This document shows positions 17,816 to 26,200 of a stretch of 64,000 nucleotides of DNA, one piece after another. Positions within the stretch are counted from its first letter, which is position 1; each line of letters begins with the position of its first letter. This stretch comes from an uncultured Oscillospiraceae bacterium (GTDB lineage: Bacteria > Bacillota > Clostridia > Oscillospirales > Oscillospiraceae). The notes beneath the pieces are model-generated. The model was not told where the DNA came from, ran no database searches, and was given only the letters and a program-made list of their open reading frames with translations. The position numbers were made by a program, and so were the translations under genes. The stretch is taken from NCBI GenBank assembly GCA_910578505.1, contig CAJTPV010000002.1:1-64000 (forward strand), in the 5' to 3' direction.

Positions 17816-17844
17816 ATTATACGTACCCGACGCCCTTTTGTCAA
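17816..17844 (-). promoter_or_regulatory. Consensus sigma-A promoter, copy 2
   Basis: Minus-strand TTGACA (17839-17844) and TATAAT (17816-17821), 17-base spacer. The spacer shares GGGTACG next to the -10 with copy 1. Confidence 0.85.
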
Positions 17845-17879
17845 GCTGAAAAAAGGGCGTTTTCTGCCGGGACGGGCGC

Positions 17880-19019
17880 CTACGCCCGCCGCTTTCCCTC
17901 CAGATACTTCTCCGCCGCCAGCAGCACCTCCTCGTCGGAGGCAAAAGTCACCAGGGGGCAGGCCTCCTCAAAGGTGAACCAGCCGATCTCCGCGATCTCC
18001 TCCTCCTGGACCCGCTCCTGACCACCGGACGGCACGGCTGTGAAAAAGACCACGTCCTTCACCACCCCCGGCTTGGGGTAGTACGTCACCACCTGCCGGA
18101 AGCCGGTGTCAATCTCCGCGCTGAGCCCCGTCTCCTCCTGAATCTCCCGCCGGGCCGTTTCCTCCTCTGTCTCATCCGCCTCCACGTGGCCCTTCGGGAA
18201 GCTCCAGTGCCCACCGTTGTGCCGGGCCAGCAGGTACTGCCGCGCGCCGTCCCGCTCCCGCCACACCACCGCGCCGCAGGACTTCTCCTCCGCCGCCTTC
18301 TGGAACACGCCGCCGTCCCCCCAGGTCCACTGGCCGCCGTGGGCCCCCAGCTCAAAGTGGTACTTGGCGATGCCCAGGTCCACCATGGAAAACTCGTTGT
18401 GCTCCGTCACTTGGGCCTGCACCGTGCCGTCCTTCTGCCAGAGGAACCGGTAGCCCTGGCGGTTGCGGGCGGAGGGGGCCCGCTGCACCGACGCGATGCC
18501 GGACATGAACCAGCTGGGCGCGCCGCTCATGTTCCGGGCCAGCTCCGACTGGGACTTGCTCTTGCGCTTAGCGGCCAGGGCGATGAGCTTTTCCCGCCCG
18601 CCCCGCTCCTCCGGCGTGTGGCCCACCGCCGCCACGCAGATCAGCTCCTCGCCCTCCTTCAGGCGGCGCAGGCAGCTCTCCCGGTCATAGGTCCCTCCCA
18701 GCCAGCAGGTCCCCAGGCCCATGGCCACGGCGGTGAGCACCAGCTCCTCGCCGTAATAGCCGCACTTCTCCGCCAGGTCCGGGTCCGCCGCCGGCCCGGC
18801 CAGCACCAGATAGCTGTGCACCCCCTTCAGCAGGCCGTAGCTCTTGCGCAGGCCGGCGAAGGGCTCCGGATGGCCGCACACCAGCTGCACCCGCAGCCCC
18901 GAGCGCTGGTTGCAGGAATCGATAGCCTTTTGCAGCTCCTCCTGCTGCCGCCGGGAGATGGGGTCCGGCAGATAGCTGCGCTGGCTCGTTCTGGTCAATA
19001 CAACGTCTGATAAGGTCAT
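17880..19019 (-). CDS. Nitroreductase-like / NUDIX hydrolase fusion
   Basis: A 379-residue two-domain protein. Residues 1-185 resemble the nitroreductase fold (TSQRSYLPDPIS, GYYGEELVLTAVAMGLGTCW) that binds FMN. Residues 245-379 are a NUDIX domain with a complete box, from Gly277 to Leu299 (Glu283, Arg291, Glu292, Glu295, Glu296, Gly298), of the type that cleaves dinucleoside polyphosphates or similar. The start at 19019 is chosen since AGGAGGAAGAG sits just before it; an ATG at 19040 would put this site inside the gene. The fusion suggests a link between flavin redox chemistry and nucleotide hydrolysis, but no substrate can be named. Confidence 0.82.
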   Translation of the reverse strand: MTLSDVVLTRTSQRSYLPDPISRRQQEELQKAIDSCNQRSGLRVQLVCGHPEPFAGLRKSYGLLKGVHSYLVLAGPAADPDLAEKCGYYGEELVLTAVAMGLGTCWLGGTYDRESCLRRLKEGEELICVAAVGHTPEERGGREKLIALAAKRKSKSQSELARNMSGAPSWFMSGIASVQRAPSARNRQGYRFLWQKDGTVQAQVTEHNEFSMVDLGIAKYHFELGAHGGQWTWGDGGVFQKAAEEKSCGAVVWRERDGARQYLLARHNGGHWSFPKGHVEADETEEETARREIQEETGLSAEIDTGFRQVVTYYPKPGVVKDVVFFTAVPSGGQERVQEEEIAEIGWFTFEEACPLVTFASDEEVLLAAEKYLEGKRRA

Positions 19020-19249
19020 CTCTTCCTCCTCTTCCCGCATTGTCCCGTGCTTCCATTTATTCTGACTATATTCTCATCCCCGCGGCCCATATTGTCAAGA
19101 AAAATTTCTGTTGCCTATCAACTTTTTTTGCGGCTGCTCAAAATCTCTGTTAATTATGACGAAATTATGAACTTTCGTCAAAAAGCCCTTGCATCTGAGG
19201 GCGAGGTGTGGTAGACTTGGTAATAAGTTACATATCGGAAGAAGTTTAC

Positions 19250-19400
19250 AGCGGCAGTTTAGTCCTGCCGGTTGAAAAAATGGGTCTGCCCGTCGCTGTG
19301 AACCGGCGCAATTCCAGAGAAATCCTCCCGCCATCTCTCAGGCAAGGGAACGGAAACAGGCATACTTTCTCCCCCGTACATACATCTTGACCTGTCGGGA
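19250..19400 (+). promoter_or_regulatory. Possible glycine riboswitch
   Basis: The 490-base leader before the Na+/alanine symporter contains ATCTCTCAGGCAAGGGAACG (19333-19352), close to the conserved 3' core CTCTCAGGCAA-AGGAC of glycine riboswitches. Pairing arms around CCGGTTG / GAACCGG are also visible. Glycine riboswitches often precede this transporter family. The 5' half of the aptamer core is not a clear match, so a variant or another leader RNA is possible. The rest of 19020-19508 holds no gene. Confidence 0.45.
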
Positions 19401-19508
19401 AGAAGGCCGGTTATGCCGGAGCCGTCCGCAGAATGAGGGAGAGCCGGGGCGTTCTCAACCGGTTTGTGTGTCCGGTGTGTAGGTGAAATTGAAAGGAGAG
19501 AGAAGCAA

Positions 19509-20927
19509 ATGGCAGACATGATTGCTAGCATTAACGGCAAAATCAACGGCATCGTCTGGGGTGCCCCAGCCATGGTCCTCATCCTGGGCGCGGGCCTGGT
19601 GCTGAGCGTACTGTGCAAATTCCCGCAGTTCACCCGGCTGGGCTACATCTTCAAGAACACCTTGGGCAAGGCCCTGAAGAAGCAGGAGGGCCCTGCGGCA
19701 AAGGGCTCCGTGTCCCCCTTCAAGGCCATGTGTACCGCTCTGGCGGCGTCCATCGGTACCGGCAACATCGCGGGTGTGTCCGGCGCTATCGCCATCGGCG
19801 GCCCCGGCGCTGTCTTCTGGATGTGGATGTCCGCTCTGGTGGGCATGTGCACCAAATATTCCGAGGTCACCCTGGCTATCAAGTACCGTGAGAAAAACGC
19901 GGAGGGCGACTGGGTCGGCGGCCCCATGTACTACATCAAGAACGGCCTTGGCCCCAAGTGGAAGTGGCTGGCTGTCATCTTCGCCCTCTTCGGCGGCCTG
20001 GCCTCCTTCGGCATCGGCAACATGACCCAGGTCAACACCATCGCCAGTACCATCAACGAGGCGATCGCGGGCTTTGTCCCCACCACTGAGGGCCAGCAGA
20101 AGATCATCGCCCTGGTGGTCGGCATCATCGCCGCCGTCATCGTGTTCATCGTCCTGGTGGGCGGCATTCAGCGGATCGGCGACGTGTGCGCCCTGCTGGT
20201 GCCCGTCATGGCGATCATCTATGTGGTCGCGGCCCTGATTGTGATCATTGTCAACATCACCGCTGTCCCCCACGCCTTCAAGTGCATCTTTGTGGGCGCG
20301 TTCAATCCCTCCGCTATCGCCGGCGGCGTAGCCGGCGCAACCATCAAGACGGCAATTACCAAGGGCGTTGGCCGCGGCATCTTCTCCAACGAGGCCGGCC
20401 TTGGTTCCGCTCCTATGGCCCATGCCGCCGCGGATGTCAAGGACCCCGTTGAGCAGGGTATTTACGGCGTGTTCGAGGTCTTCATGGACACCATCGTCGT
20501 CTGTACCATGACCGCCATGGTGGTTCTGCTGGGCGTGGGCGTGGAGAGCGTCCCCTATGGCGAGAGCGTCGGCGCGGAGCTGACGATCGCCGGCTTCCGG
20601 TCCGTCTTCGGCGGCCCCATCCCGGCGGTGGTCGTGGCTATCTGCCTGACCCTGTTCGCCCTGTCCACCATCCTCACCTGGGGCCTGTACGGCACCCGCT
20701 GCTTCGAGTTCCTGCTGGGCAACAAGGCCAGCAAGGTCTATCAGATCATCTTCGTGGTCTTCCTGCTGATCGGCGCCACCATGAAGCTGTCCCTGGCGTG
20801 GGATATCGCCGACACCCTCAACGGCCTGATGGCGATCCCCAACCTGATCGGCGTCCTGGTCCTGTGCCCGGTTGTGGCCCAGCTGACCAAGGAGCACTTC
20901 TCGAAGGTAGACAAACTGAGAAAGTAA
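19509..20927 (+). CDS. Sodium:alanine/glycine symporter (AGCS family)
   Basis: A 472-residue inner-membrane transporter with about 10-11 hydrophobic segments. Family signatures seen are ALAASIGTGNIAGV near residue 80, GGPGAVFWMWMSALVGM, GGPMYYI and FSNEAGLGSAPMAHAAA. It imports alanine or glycine with Na+. The ATG at 19509 follows AAAGGAGAG; earlier ATGs in frame lack a site. Codon use is strongly biased, suggesting good expression. The leader may carry a glycine riboswitch, which would fit a role in glycine uptake or efflux. Confidence 0.92.
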   Translation: MADMIASINGKINGIVWGAPAMVLILGAGLVLSVLCKFPQFTRLGYIFKNTLGKALKKQEGPAAKGSVSPFKAMCTALAASIGTGNIAGVSGAIAIGGPGAVFWMWMSALVGMCTKYSEVTLAIKYREKNAEGDWVGGPMYYIKNGLGPKWKWLAVIFALFGGLASFGIGNMTQVNTIASTINEAIAGFVPTTEGQQKIIALVVGIIAAVIVFIVLVGGIQRIGDVCALLVPVMAIIYVVAALIVIIVNITAVPHAFKCIFVGAFNPSAIAGGVAGATIKTAITKGVGRGIFSNEAGLGSAPMAHAAADVKDPVEQGIYGVFEVFMDTIVVCTMTAMVVLLGVGVESVPYGESVGAELTIAGFRSVFGGPIPAVVVAICLTLFALSTILTWGLYGTRCFEFLLGNKASKVYQIIFVVFLLIGATMKLSLAWDIADTLNGLMAIPNLIGVLVLCPVVAQLTKEHFSKVDKLRK

Positions 20928-21009
20928 GCGCTGCCCCCCATCTCCCCTTTCAAGACAGGGGACGTGGGACCGGCCCGCGTCTCCTGTCCCCGTAAGGGGG
21001 AACTGTTCA

Positions 21010-21048
21010 AAACGGGACCATCCGAAAAGGGTGGTCCCGTTTGGTCTT
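21010..21048. terminator. Terminator between converging genes
   Basis: Stem AACGGGACCATCC / GGGTGGTCCCGTT with T-rich tail (TTGGTCTTTG). It lies between the symporter and the converging carboxypeptidase gene. Confidence 0.75.
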
Positions 21049-21051
21049 TGT

Positions 21052-21903
21052 TCAGGGCTCCAGATATTCCTCCAGGCAGAGGCCCTGTTGGTAAATCTCC
21101 GCCGCCGCGTCCTTGCCCACATAGCGGTAGTGCCAGGGCTCGTAGATAATGCCCGTGATATCGCTCTTGTCGTTGGGATAGCGCAGGATGAAGCCGTATT
21201 CCCAGCTGTGCTCCATGAGCCACTGCTGCACCGCCGTATCCTCCTGGGAGCTGTCCAGGTTCTGGTTAGCTATGTCCACGATGTCCACCGCCAGACCCAG
21301 CTGGTGCTCGCTGGTCCCCGGCAGGGCCACCGCCTTTGCGGCTTCCTCCCTGGCTTTCTCCTGGGAATACCCCTGGGCCGCCAGGCGGTTGACCTTGTTC
21401 TGATACAGGGACTGCTGCTTCTCGTAGGACCGGTAGGAGGAGCAGATTACCGGCGAATTGCCTGCGGCCCGGCAGGCGTCCATCATGGCCTGCAGGTCCG
21501 GATAACACCGCTCGTCCACGGCATGCCCATTGGACAGCTCTTTTTTCGTAAACGAGTAGTTTTCCGGCAGGGGGTTCCAGGGGTTGACCAGGATCAGGTT
21601 CCACGCCTCCGGGTCCACCGGGTCTTTGATGATGGGCTCCTCCGCCGTAATGGGTACTATTGGGGCGGTCCGGGGCAGGGCCGGTTCCGGGGCCTTTTCT
21701 TCCGGCCCGGCGGCAAAGGCGTTGGCCAGCAGGACGCATACCGCCATCATGGCACAGCAGGTGGCCAGGAAACGGGCCAGCTTCCGCCGCCGCCTGACCC
21801 TGCTCCGCTTCCGGCGGCGTACCGGCGGCGGCATGGGCGGCAGGTTCTCCACCGGGCGGCGGTAGAGTTCGGCGGGCAGGGAAATCTCTCTTTGGTACAT
21901 CAT
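21052..21903 (-). CDS. D-alanyl-D-alanine carboxypeptidase, VanY type
   Basis: A 283-residue membrane-anchored peptidase. A basic N-terminus (RRRKRSRVRRRRK) precedes one transmembrane helix (about 43-63). The extracellular zinc-peptidase domain has SSYRSYEKQ, SEHQLGLAVDI (zinc His and Asp) and EPWHYRYVG (catalytic Glu and zinc His). It trims the terminal D-Ala from peptidoglycan stems. The start at 21903 has GGAAGGTG upstream. It is a single gene, not in a vancomycin cluster, so a housekeeping wall role is likely. Confidence 0.88.
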   Translation of the reverse strand: MMYQREISLPAELYRRPVENLPPMPPPVRRRKRSRVRRRRKLARFLATCCAMMAVCVLLANAFAAGPEEKAPEPALPRTAPIVPITAEEPIIKDPVDPEAWNLILVNPWNPLPENYSFTKKELSNGHAVDERCYPDLQAMMDACRAAGNSPVICSSYRSYEKQQSLYQNKVNRLAAQGYSQEKAREEAAKAVALPGTSEHQLGLAVDIVDIANQNLDSSQEDTAVQQWLMEHSWEYGFILRYPNDKSDITGIIYEPWHYRYVGKDAAAEIYQQGLCLEEYLEP

Positions 21904-22072
21904 GTTCAGACACCTTCCTGTTTGTTTTATACCCACAGGATAAAGGGGCGTCTGATAGAATCGGTATCGCTCCGGCATCAAAGCGGCATCGGTTGCGTGA
22001 CGGATTTTCCGGCGGGCGCTTTGGAACAAGAATGCAAATGTATTTAATCTGCATGCTATTCGAAACGAATGC

Positions 22073-22101
22073 TTGACAACTACAAGACAATTTGCTATAA
22101 T
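22073..22101 (+). promoter_or_regulatory. Promoter of the RelB/zeta-type operon
   Basis: TTGACA (22073-22078) and TATAAT (22096-22101), 17-base spacer: perfect consensus. Downstream lie two palindromes: AAAAGGTACCTTTT (22142-22155) and TTCACG-ATA-CGTGAA (22176-22190). Either could be the site where the antitoxin represses the operon. The 22100-22280 leader holds no gene. Confidence 0.75.
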
Positions 22102-22280
22102 AAAATACGAAAGGAGGCATTGGGCTAACATAGTAGTAGATAAAAGGTACCTTTTTATATGTTGTAAATCGAATTTTCACGATACGTGAATAAATTGTAA
22201 AGTGTACTGCTAAGTAATATAGCAGACAATAATGCATGCAATGAAGTGATACTGGATACATGTTTGAAAGGAGTAATTAT

Positions 22281-22601
22281 ATGGCTACAATTTCAGCCAG
22301 GATAGACGACCAGCTGAAGGCAAAGGCAGAACAGGTTGCTGATGGTATCGGTATTCCGCTCAGTTCGGTAATCAATATCTTTTTGCGCCGTTTTGTGGTT
22401 GAAAACGGGTTTCCGTTCCCTGTAAAGGCGTTAGATATGGATGCGATGAAGCCACAGCCCGTTTTTGATGCAGACAAGCTGGAAGCAGCAGTAAAACGCG
22501 CTGTAGCAGATCCTGACTATCCAATTCATCCAGAGCACTTCACTTTCTATGACGAAGAGACGCAAGAACCGATTGTCATTTACAACAGGAAGGGACACTA
22601 A
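22281..22601 (+). CDS. RelB/DinJ-family antitoxin
   Basis: A 106-residue protein. The N-terminal 50 residues have the ribbon-helix-helix signature of RelB/DinJ (MATISARIDDQLKAKAEQVA, then LSSVINIFLRRFV), which binds DNA and dimerises. The C-terminal part (DPDYPIHPEHFTFYDEETQE) would bind and neutralise a toxin. The start at 22281 follows AAAGGAG. The stop is one base before the next gene, a P-loop toxin rather than the usual RelE/YafQ partner. The region is visibly more AT-rich than its neighbours, a sign of transfer. Confidence 0.85.
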   Translation: MATISARIDDQLKAKAEQVADGIGIPLSSVINIFLRRFVVENGFPFPVKALDMDAMKPQPVFDADKLEAAVKRAVADPDYPIHPEHFTFYDEETQEPIVIYNRKGH

Positions 22602-22602
22602 T

Positions 22603-23187
22603 ATGTCTACCATTATGGTATTTGCCGGGCCAAACGGTTCCGGAAAAAGCACGATAACAGGCGCAATCCCTTCAAGAGGCCTGTATATTAATGCCGATGA
22701 GATCCAGCGCCGCTTTCAATGCAGCGCTTTGGAGGCTGCACAAAACGCTGAGAAATCCAGAGAATATTGTTTGAAACATAGCATGGACTTTACCATGGAA
22801 ACCGTCTTATCCACCCCGAGGAACATTGACCTTCTTTGCCGGGCTAAGGAGCAGGGTTATTATATTATTTGCATCTTTGTGTTGACCTGCCACCCGGATA
22901 TCAATGTACAGCGGGTAGCCAGCCGGGTCGCGCGGGGTGGGCATGACGTTCCTGAAGAAAAAATCCGTAGCCGGTATGTGCGCTCCCTGCGCAACCTTTC
23001 TCTGCTCCCGGAGCTGTGCAATGAGTTGTATGTTTTTGACAACTCCGCTCCGAGGGAGATCGGGGGGCCGTCGTTAATTATTCGATTTGTTCAAGGCGAT
23101 ATGGAGCTTCTGCCATCGTCAAGTTGGAATATGGAGATGCTGGAGGCTTTGATCGAAGGCCGCGAATTGGCGGAGTACATAAAATAA
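22603..23187 (+). CDS. Zeta-toxin-like P-loop kinase
   Basis: A 194-residue protein with Walker A GPNGSGKS (9-16) and the zeta-toxin pattern of NADEIQRRF and FTMETVLSTP, which binds UDP-GlcNAc-type substrates in zeta enzymes. Conserved arginines (SRVARGGHDVPEEKIRSRY) fit phosphate binding. Zeta toxins phosphorylate cell-wall precursors; a kinase with a non-toxic role is also possible. The start at 22603 is preceded by AGGAAGGG. It overlaps no antitoxin of the epsilon type; its partner is the RelB-like gene. Confidence 0.8.
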   Translation: MSTIMVFAGPNGSGKSTITGAIPSRGLYINADEIQRRFQCSALEAAQNAEKSREYCLKHSMDFTMETVLSTPRNIDLLCRAKEQGYYIICIFVLTCHPDINVQRVASRVARGGHDVPEEKIRSRYVRSLRNLSLLPELCNELYVFDNSAPREIGGPSLIIRFVQGDMELLPSSSWNMEMLEALIEGRELAEYIK

Positions 23188-23213
23188 ACCAAATAAACCA
23201 AACATAAAAATTT

Positions 23214-23247
23214 GCCGGAAGGGGAAGACCACCCCTTCCGGCTTTTT
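23214..23247 (+). terminator. Terminator of the RelB/zeta operon
   Basis: Perfect 11-bp stem GCCGGAAGGGG / CCCCTTCCGGC with a seven-base loop, followed by TTTTT. Confidence 0.92.
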
Positions 23248-23260
23248 GCCGCACTGCGCA

Positions 23261-24028
23261 TCAAAGATTGAAGCAGACAACAAGGCTGTTCCAGCCCTCC
23301 AGTGTCATGCGGCACGTCCCGAGGCTCTCCCCATACGGGAAAGTCAGGCTGTATTCCGCGTACAGCTTTGCCGGATGGTCCTCCTGCTCCTGGACGGTCA
23401 GCGCCACATCGTAATACCCGGACAGGAACTCCGCCCAGCTCCGGGCCTGCGCGAGGGCGGCGGCGCTGAATTTCAAATCGGAATCAGCCGGGGTCTCCGT
23501 GTTCAGGATCATCTGCACCATCTTGCCCGATGCGTCGTCCACAACGATCTGTCCGGGCGGCAGGCCCTCCCCCCAGCAGGACCACAAAACGCCGGACAGG
23601 CTGCTCTCCTCCTCGGACACCATCAGGTACGGCTCCACAGCGACGCCGCCGTACAGCTGTATATCGACATCATACATTGGCTCCCCGGCTTTTTGCCCGG
23701 CCGGCTGTTCCGGCTGCCATGCGATGATACCGGCCTCCACCGCCAGGTCCACAAGCTCCCTGGCCGCGCTGGCAGCCTCCTCCGCCGTCAGCCGGGTGGC
23801 ACCGTCCCACAGCAGCTCCATATTCGGCCCCGCCGCCAGCTTCAGCATGTCCCGGGCGTCCCCCGCCTTCCGCAGCGTCAGATCCACCGCGTCCAGCAGG
23901 CGGTTCTCCCGCATATTCCCCACCTGGGCGTCCTGCGCGGCGGCGGCCATATAGGGCAGCGCCGCCCCCGCCGCCGTCAGCAGCAGCGCAAACAGGGGCA
24001 GGAGCCATTGCCTCAGTTTCTTCATCAT
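23261..24028 (-). CDS. Secreted protein of unknown function, paralogue B
   Basis: A 255-residue protein with a signal peptide or single N-terminal helix (LLPLFALLLTAAGAALP). It shares with the next upstream gene the order LTAAGAALP, QDAQV, LDAVDLTL, LTAEEAASAARE, ESS..G..W.CW and DDASGKMVQ. Two adjacent ATGs (24028, 24025) follow AGGAGGAC; the second has the better spacing. No catalytic motif was recognised. It is the last gene of a four-gene run with a two-component system and its paralogue, so it may be an extracytoplasmic sensor or effector of that system. Confidence 0.8.
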   Translation of the reverse strand: MMKKLRQWLLPLFALLLTAAGAALPYMAAAAQDAQVGNMRENRLLDAVDLTLRKAGDARDMLKLAAGPNMELLWDGATRLTAEEAASAARELVDLAVEAGIIAWQPEQPAGQKAGEPMYDVDIQLYGGVAVEPYLMVSEEESSLSGVLWSCWGEGLPPGQIVVDDASGKMVQMILNTETPADSDLKFSAAALAQARSWAEFLSGYYDVALTVQEQEDHPAKLYAEYSLTFPYGESLGTCRMTLEGWNSLVVCFNL

Positions 24029-24040
24029 CCGTCCTCCTGG

Positions 24041-24799
24041 TCAGGGATTGAAGTACACCGCGCCGTCCGCCACCATCTCCAGCCGGAGCTCATTCCCATC
24101 GCAGAGCAGCTTGAACACCGAGCTGTAGTGGTCAAACGACAACTCCGACTCGCTGAAGGTCAGCTCCACGCCGTAATAGTCCGACAGGGCCGTCCGCCAC
24201 AGCTCCGCCTGACGGGTGATCGCCTCCGCCGTCAGGCCGGCGTCATAGTTGTCATATCCCCCCGAGCTTTGCGCGTTGGCGGCAAGGACCAATCTATCGA
24301 ACCATGCGGTATCAAAGAGGAACGTGCGGACCATTTTGCCCGTGTCGTCGTCGATATAGATCCAGTTTTCCGGCAGTTCTTCGAGCCAGCAGCACCAGAC
24401 GATGGCGGAAACGCTGCTCTCCGTCATGGACATGATGATGTGGGGTTCGACGCTGATGGTAAACGCCTCCTCCCCAACCGTCTCCGGCGTCAGCGCGGTC
24501 AGTCCGCTCTCGTTGAGGAAGCGGACCGCCTCCTGGGCCGCGCTGGCCGCTTCCGCCGCCGTGAGATTGGTTTTGCCGGTCCACTCCAGGTCGCTGTAGG
24601 ACCCGGCCAGCAGCCCCAGCGTCTCCTGCACGCCGCCCCCTGTTTGCAGCGTCAGGTTCACCGGGTCGAACTGCCGGGCCTCCGGCCCCCGCTCCACCTG
24701 GGCGTCCTGGAGGTCGGAGACCACCCAGGGCAGCGCCGCCCCCGCCGCCGTCAGCAGCAGCGCCAGCAGCGGCAGAAGATAGCGGTCCAGCTTCCTCAT
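24041..24799 (-). CDS. Secreted protein of unknown function, paralogue A
   Basis: A 252-residue exported protein, start at 24799 sharing an ATGA with the histidine kinase stop. The N-terminal helix is YLLPLLALLLTAAGAALP. It shares with paralogue B the blocks QDAQVERG, DPVNLTL, NLTAAEAASAAQE and DDDTGKMVR; overall identity looks moderate. The 12-base gap to paralogue B and matching layout indicate a tandem duplication followed by divergence. Function unknown; coupling to the kinase suggests a signalling accessory. Confidence 0.82.
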   Translation of the reverse strand: MRKLDRYLLPLLALLLTAAGAALPWVVSDLQDAQVERGPEARQFDPVNLTLQTGGGVQETLGLLAGSYSDLEWTGKTNLTAAEAASAAQEAVRFLNESGLTALTPETVGEEAFTISVEPHIIMSMTESSVSAIVWCCWLEELPENWIYIDDDTGKMVRTFLFDTAWFDRLVLAANAQSSGGYDNYDAGLTAEAITRQAELWRTALSDYYGVELTFSESELSFDHYSSVFKLLCDGNELRLEMVADGAVYFNP

Positions 24800-26199
24800 G
24801 GCCTCCCTCCCCGCAGCTCCACCGTCACGCAGGCCCCGCCGGAGGCCCGGTTCTGAAAGGAAATGGACCCGTTGTGCAGGGCGGCGATCTCCTGGCACAG
24901 GGCCAGCCCCAGGCCGAACCCGCCCTGCTTCCGGCTGCGGGCCTTGTCCACCCGGTAGAACGCCTCTGTCAGGTGGTCCAGGGCCTCCGGCGGGATGCCC
25001 CTGCCATCGTCCATCACCTGGATGCGGCAGCCGTCGGGGAGCATGTCGCACCGGTACCAGATGTGCCCGCCGCCGAGCAGGGCCTTCTGGGCGTTGTCCG
25101 TCAGGTTCAGCAGCAGCGACCACGTAAGGTCCGGCTCCAGATAGCACACCCCCTTCTGGCAGTCGCTGGTCACGGCCACGCCGATCTTGGCGAACAGGGG
25201 CCGCAGCCGCTCCACCAGGTCCCCGATCAGATCTGCCGGCGACACCTCCGCCAGCGGCAGGTCCCCCTGCTTCAGCACCAGCAGCTCCAGCAGCTTTCGG
25301 GACAGATTCTCCAGCCGCTTCCCCTCGGAGTAGATATATCCGGTGGCCTCCGTCTGCTCCTCGGCGGTCAGGGTGCCGCTGCGCAGCAGCTCCGCGTAGC
25401 CGATGAGGCTGGTCATGGGGGTCTTCATCTCGTGGGCGAAACTGCCCACGAACCGCTCCTGCCGCTCCACCGCCTGGTGCAGCTGGGAGATGGTCTCCTC
25501 CATCTGGGCGGCCATGGCGTTGAAATCCTCCGACACCGCCCCGATCTCGTCCTCCGACCACACCGGGGCCCGGCTGGAGAAGCTGCCGGAGGCAATGGCC
25601 CGGGACGCCTGGCTCAGCCCCGCCAGGGGCCGGGTCAGGGCCTTGGACACCGTGTAGGACAGCGCCGCGCACAGCAGCGTCAGGACGCAGAAGATGCGCA
25701 GGTAGGTCTGCTGCTGGCCCTGGCGCATGGTGTAGAGGCCGGAGATGTCGTGGGCGGTCTGGAGGTAGAGCACGTCCCCGCTGGTCTCCACCGCGCTGTG
25801 CAGCAGCAGGTAGTGGGCCCCGTCCAGGTCCTGGGCAATATGGAACAGGCAGCTGCCGGGGATCGGCGGCTCCGCCGTCTGGAGCAGGCGGGAGGCGTTG
25901 GTCTCCACATTGTAGAGCACGCTGCTGTCCGTGCGCAGGCGCAGGGCGGCCCAGCCGGAGCGGTCCTGCTCATAGAGCTGGGCCATGGTCCGGGCCAGGG
26001 CGTCGCCGTCCAGGTAGGGGTCCAGGCCGTTGACGATCTGCAGGGCCGTCCACACCATGCGGCAGGAGGCGAAGGCCGCGTCCTTCTCCCGCTCCAGCGT
26101 GTCCTGGAAGGACTCGGCGATGAGCAGGCTTCCCCCCGCCCCGAAGAGGACGGACAGCAGCGCCAGCATACACAGGGTCATTTTGATTCGAAATTTCAT
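24796..26199 (-). CDS. Sensor histidine kinase with HAMP domain
   Basis: A 467-residue membrane kinase. TM1 spans about 7-28, an extracytoplasmic sensor 30-165, TM2 166-186 and a HAMP region 187-240. The phospho-accepting His256 is in FAHEMKTPMTSL, which has the EMKTP form of the H-box. ATPase motifs are NLTDNAQKAL (N box), DDGRGIP (G1) and GGFGLGLAL (G2). It phosphorylates the OmpR-type regulator encoded one base upstream. The signal is unknown. The stop codon overlaps the start of secreted paralogue A. Confidence 0.92.
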   Translation of the reverse strand: MKFRIKMTLCMLALLSVLFGAGGSLLIAESFQDTLEREKDAAFASCRMVWTALQIVNGLDPYLDGDALARTMAQLYEQDRSGWAALRLRTDSSVLYNVETNASRLLQTAEPPIPGSCLFHIAQDLDGAHYLLLHSAVETSGDVLYLQTAHDISGLYTMRQGQQQTYLRIFCVLTLLCAALSYTVSKALTRPLAGLSQASRAIASGSFSSRAPVWSEDEIGAVSEDFNAMAAQMEETISQLHQAVERQERFVGSFAHEMKTPMTSLIGYAELLRSGTLTAEEQTEATGYIYSEGKRLENLSRKLLELLVLKQGDLPLAEVSPADLIGDLVERLRPLFAKIGVAVTSDCQKGVCYLEPDLTWSLLLNLTDNAQKALLGGGHIWYRCDMLPDGCRIQVMDDGRGIPPEALDHLTEAFYRVDKARSRKQGGFGLGLALCQEIAALHNGSISFQNRASGGACVTVELRGGRP

Positions 26200-26200
26200 C

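Noticed and set aside
20930-21005. GC-rich inverted sequences after the symporter
   Set aside because: No clear hairpin with T-run or match to another copy in the window; the terminator lies further on at 21010.
19455-21122. Minus-strand frame opposite the symporter
   Set aside because: Asp/His/Gly-rich shadow; the symporter signatures on the plus strand are unambiguous.
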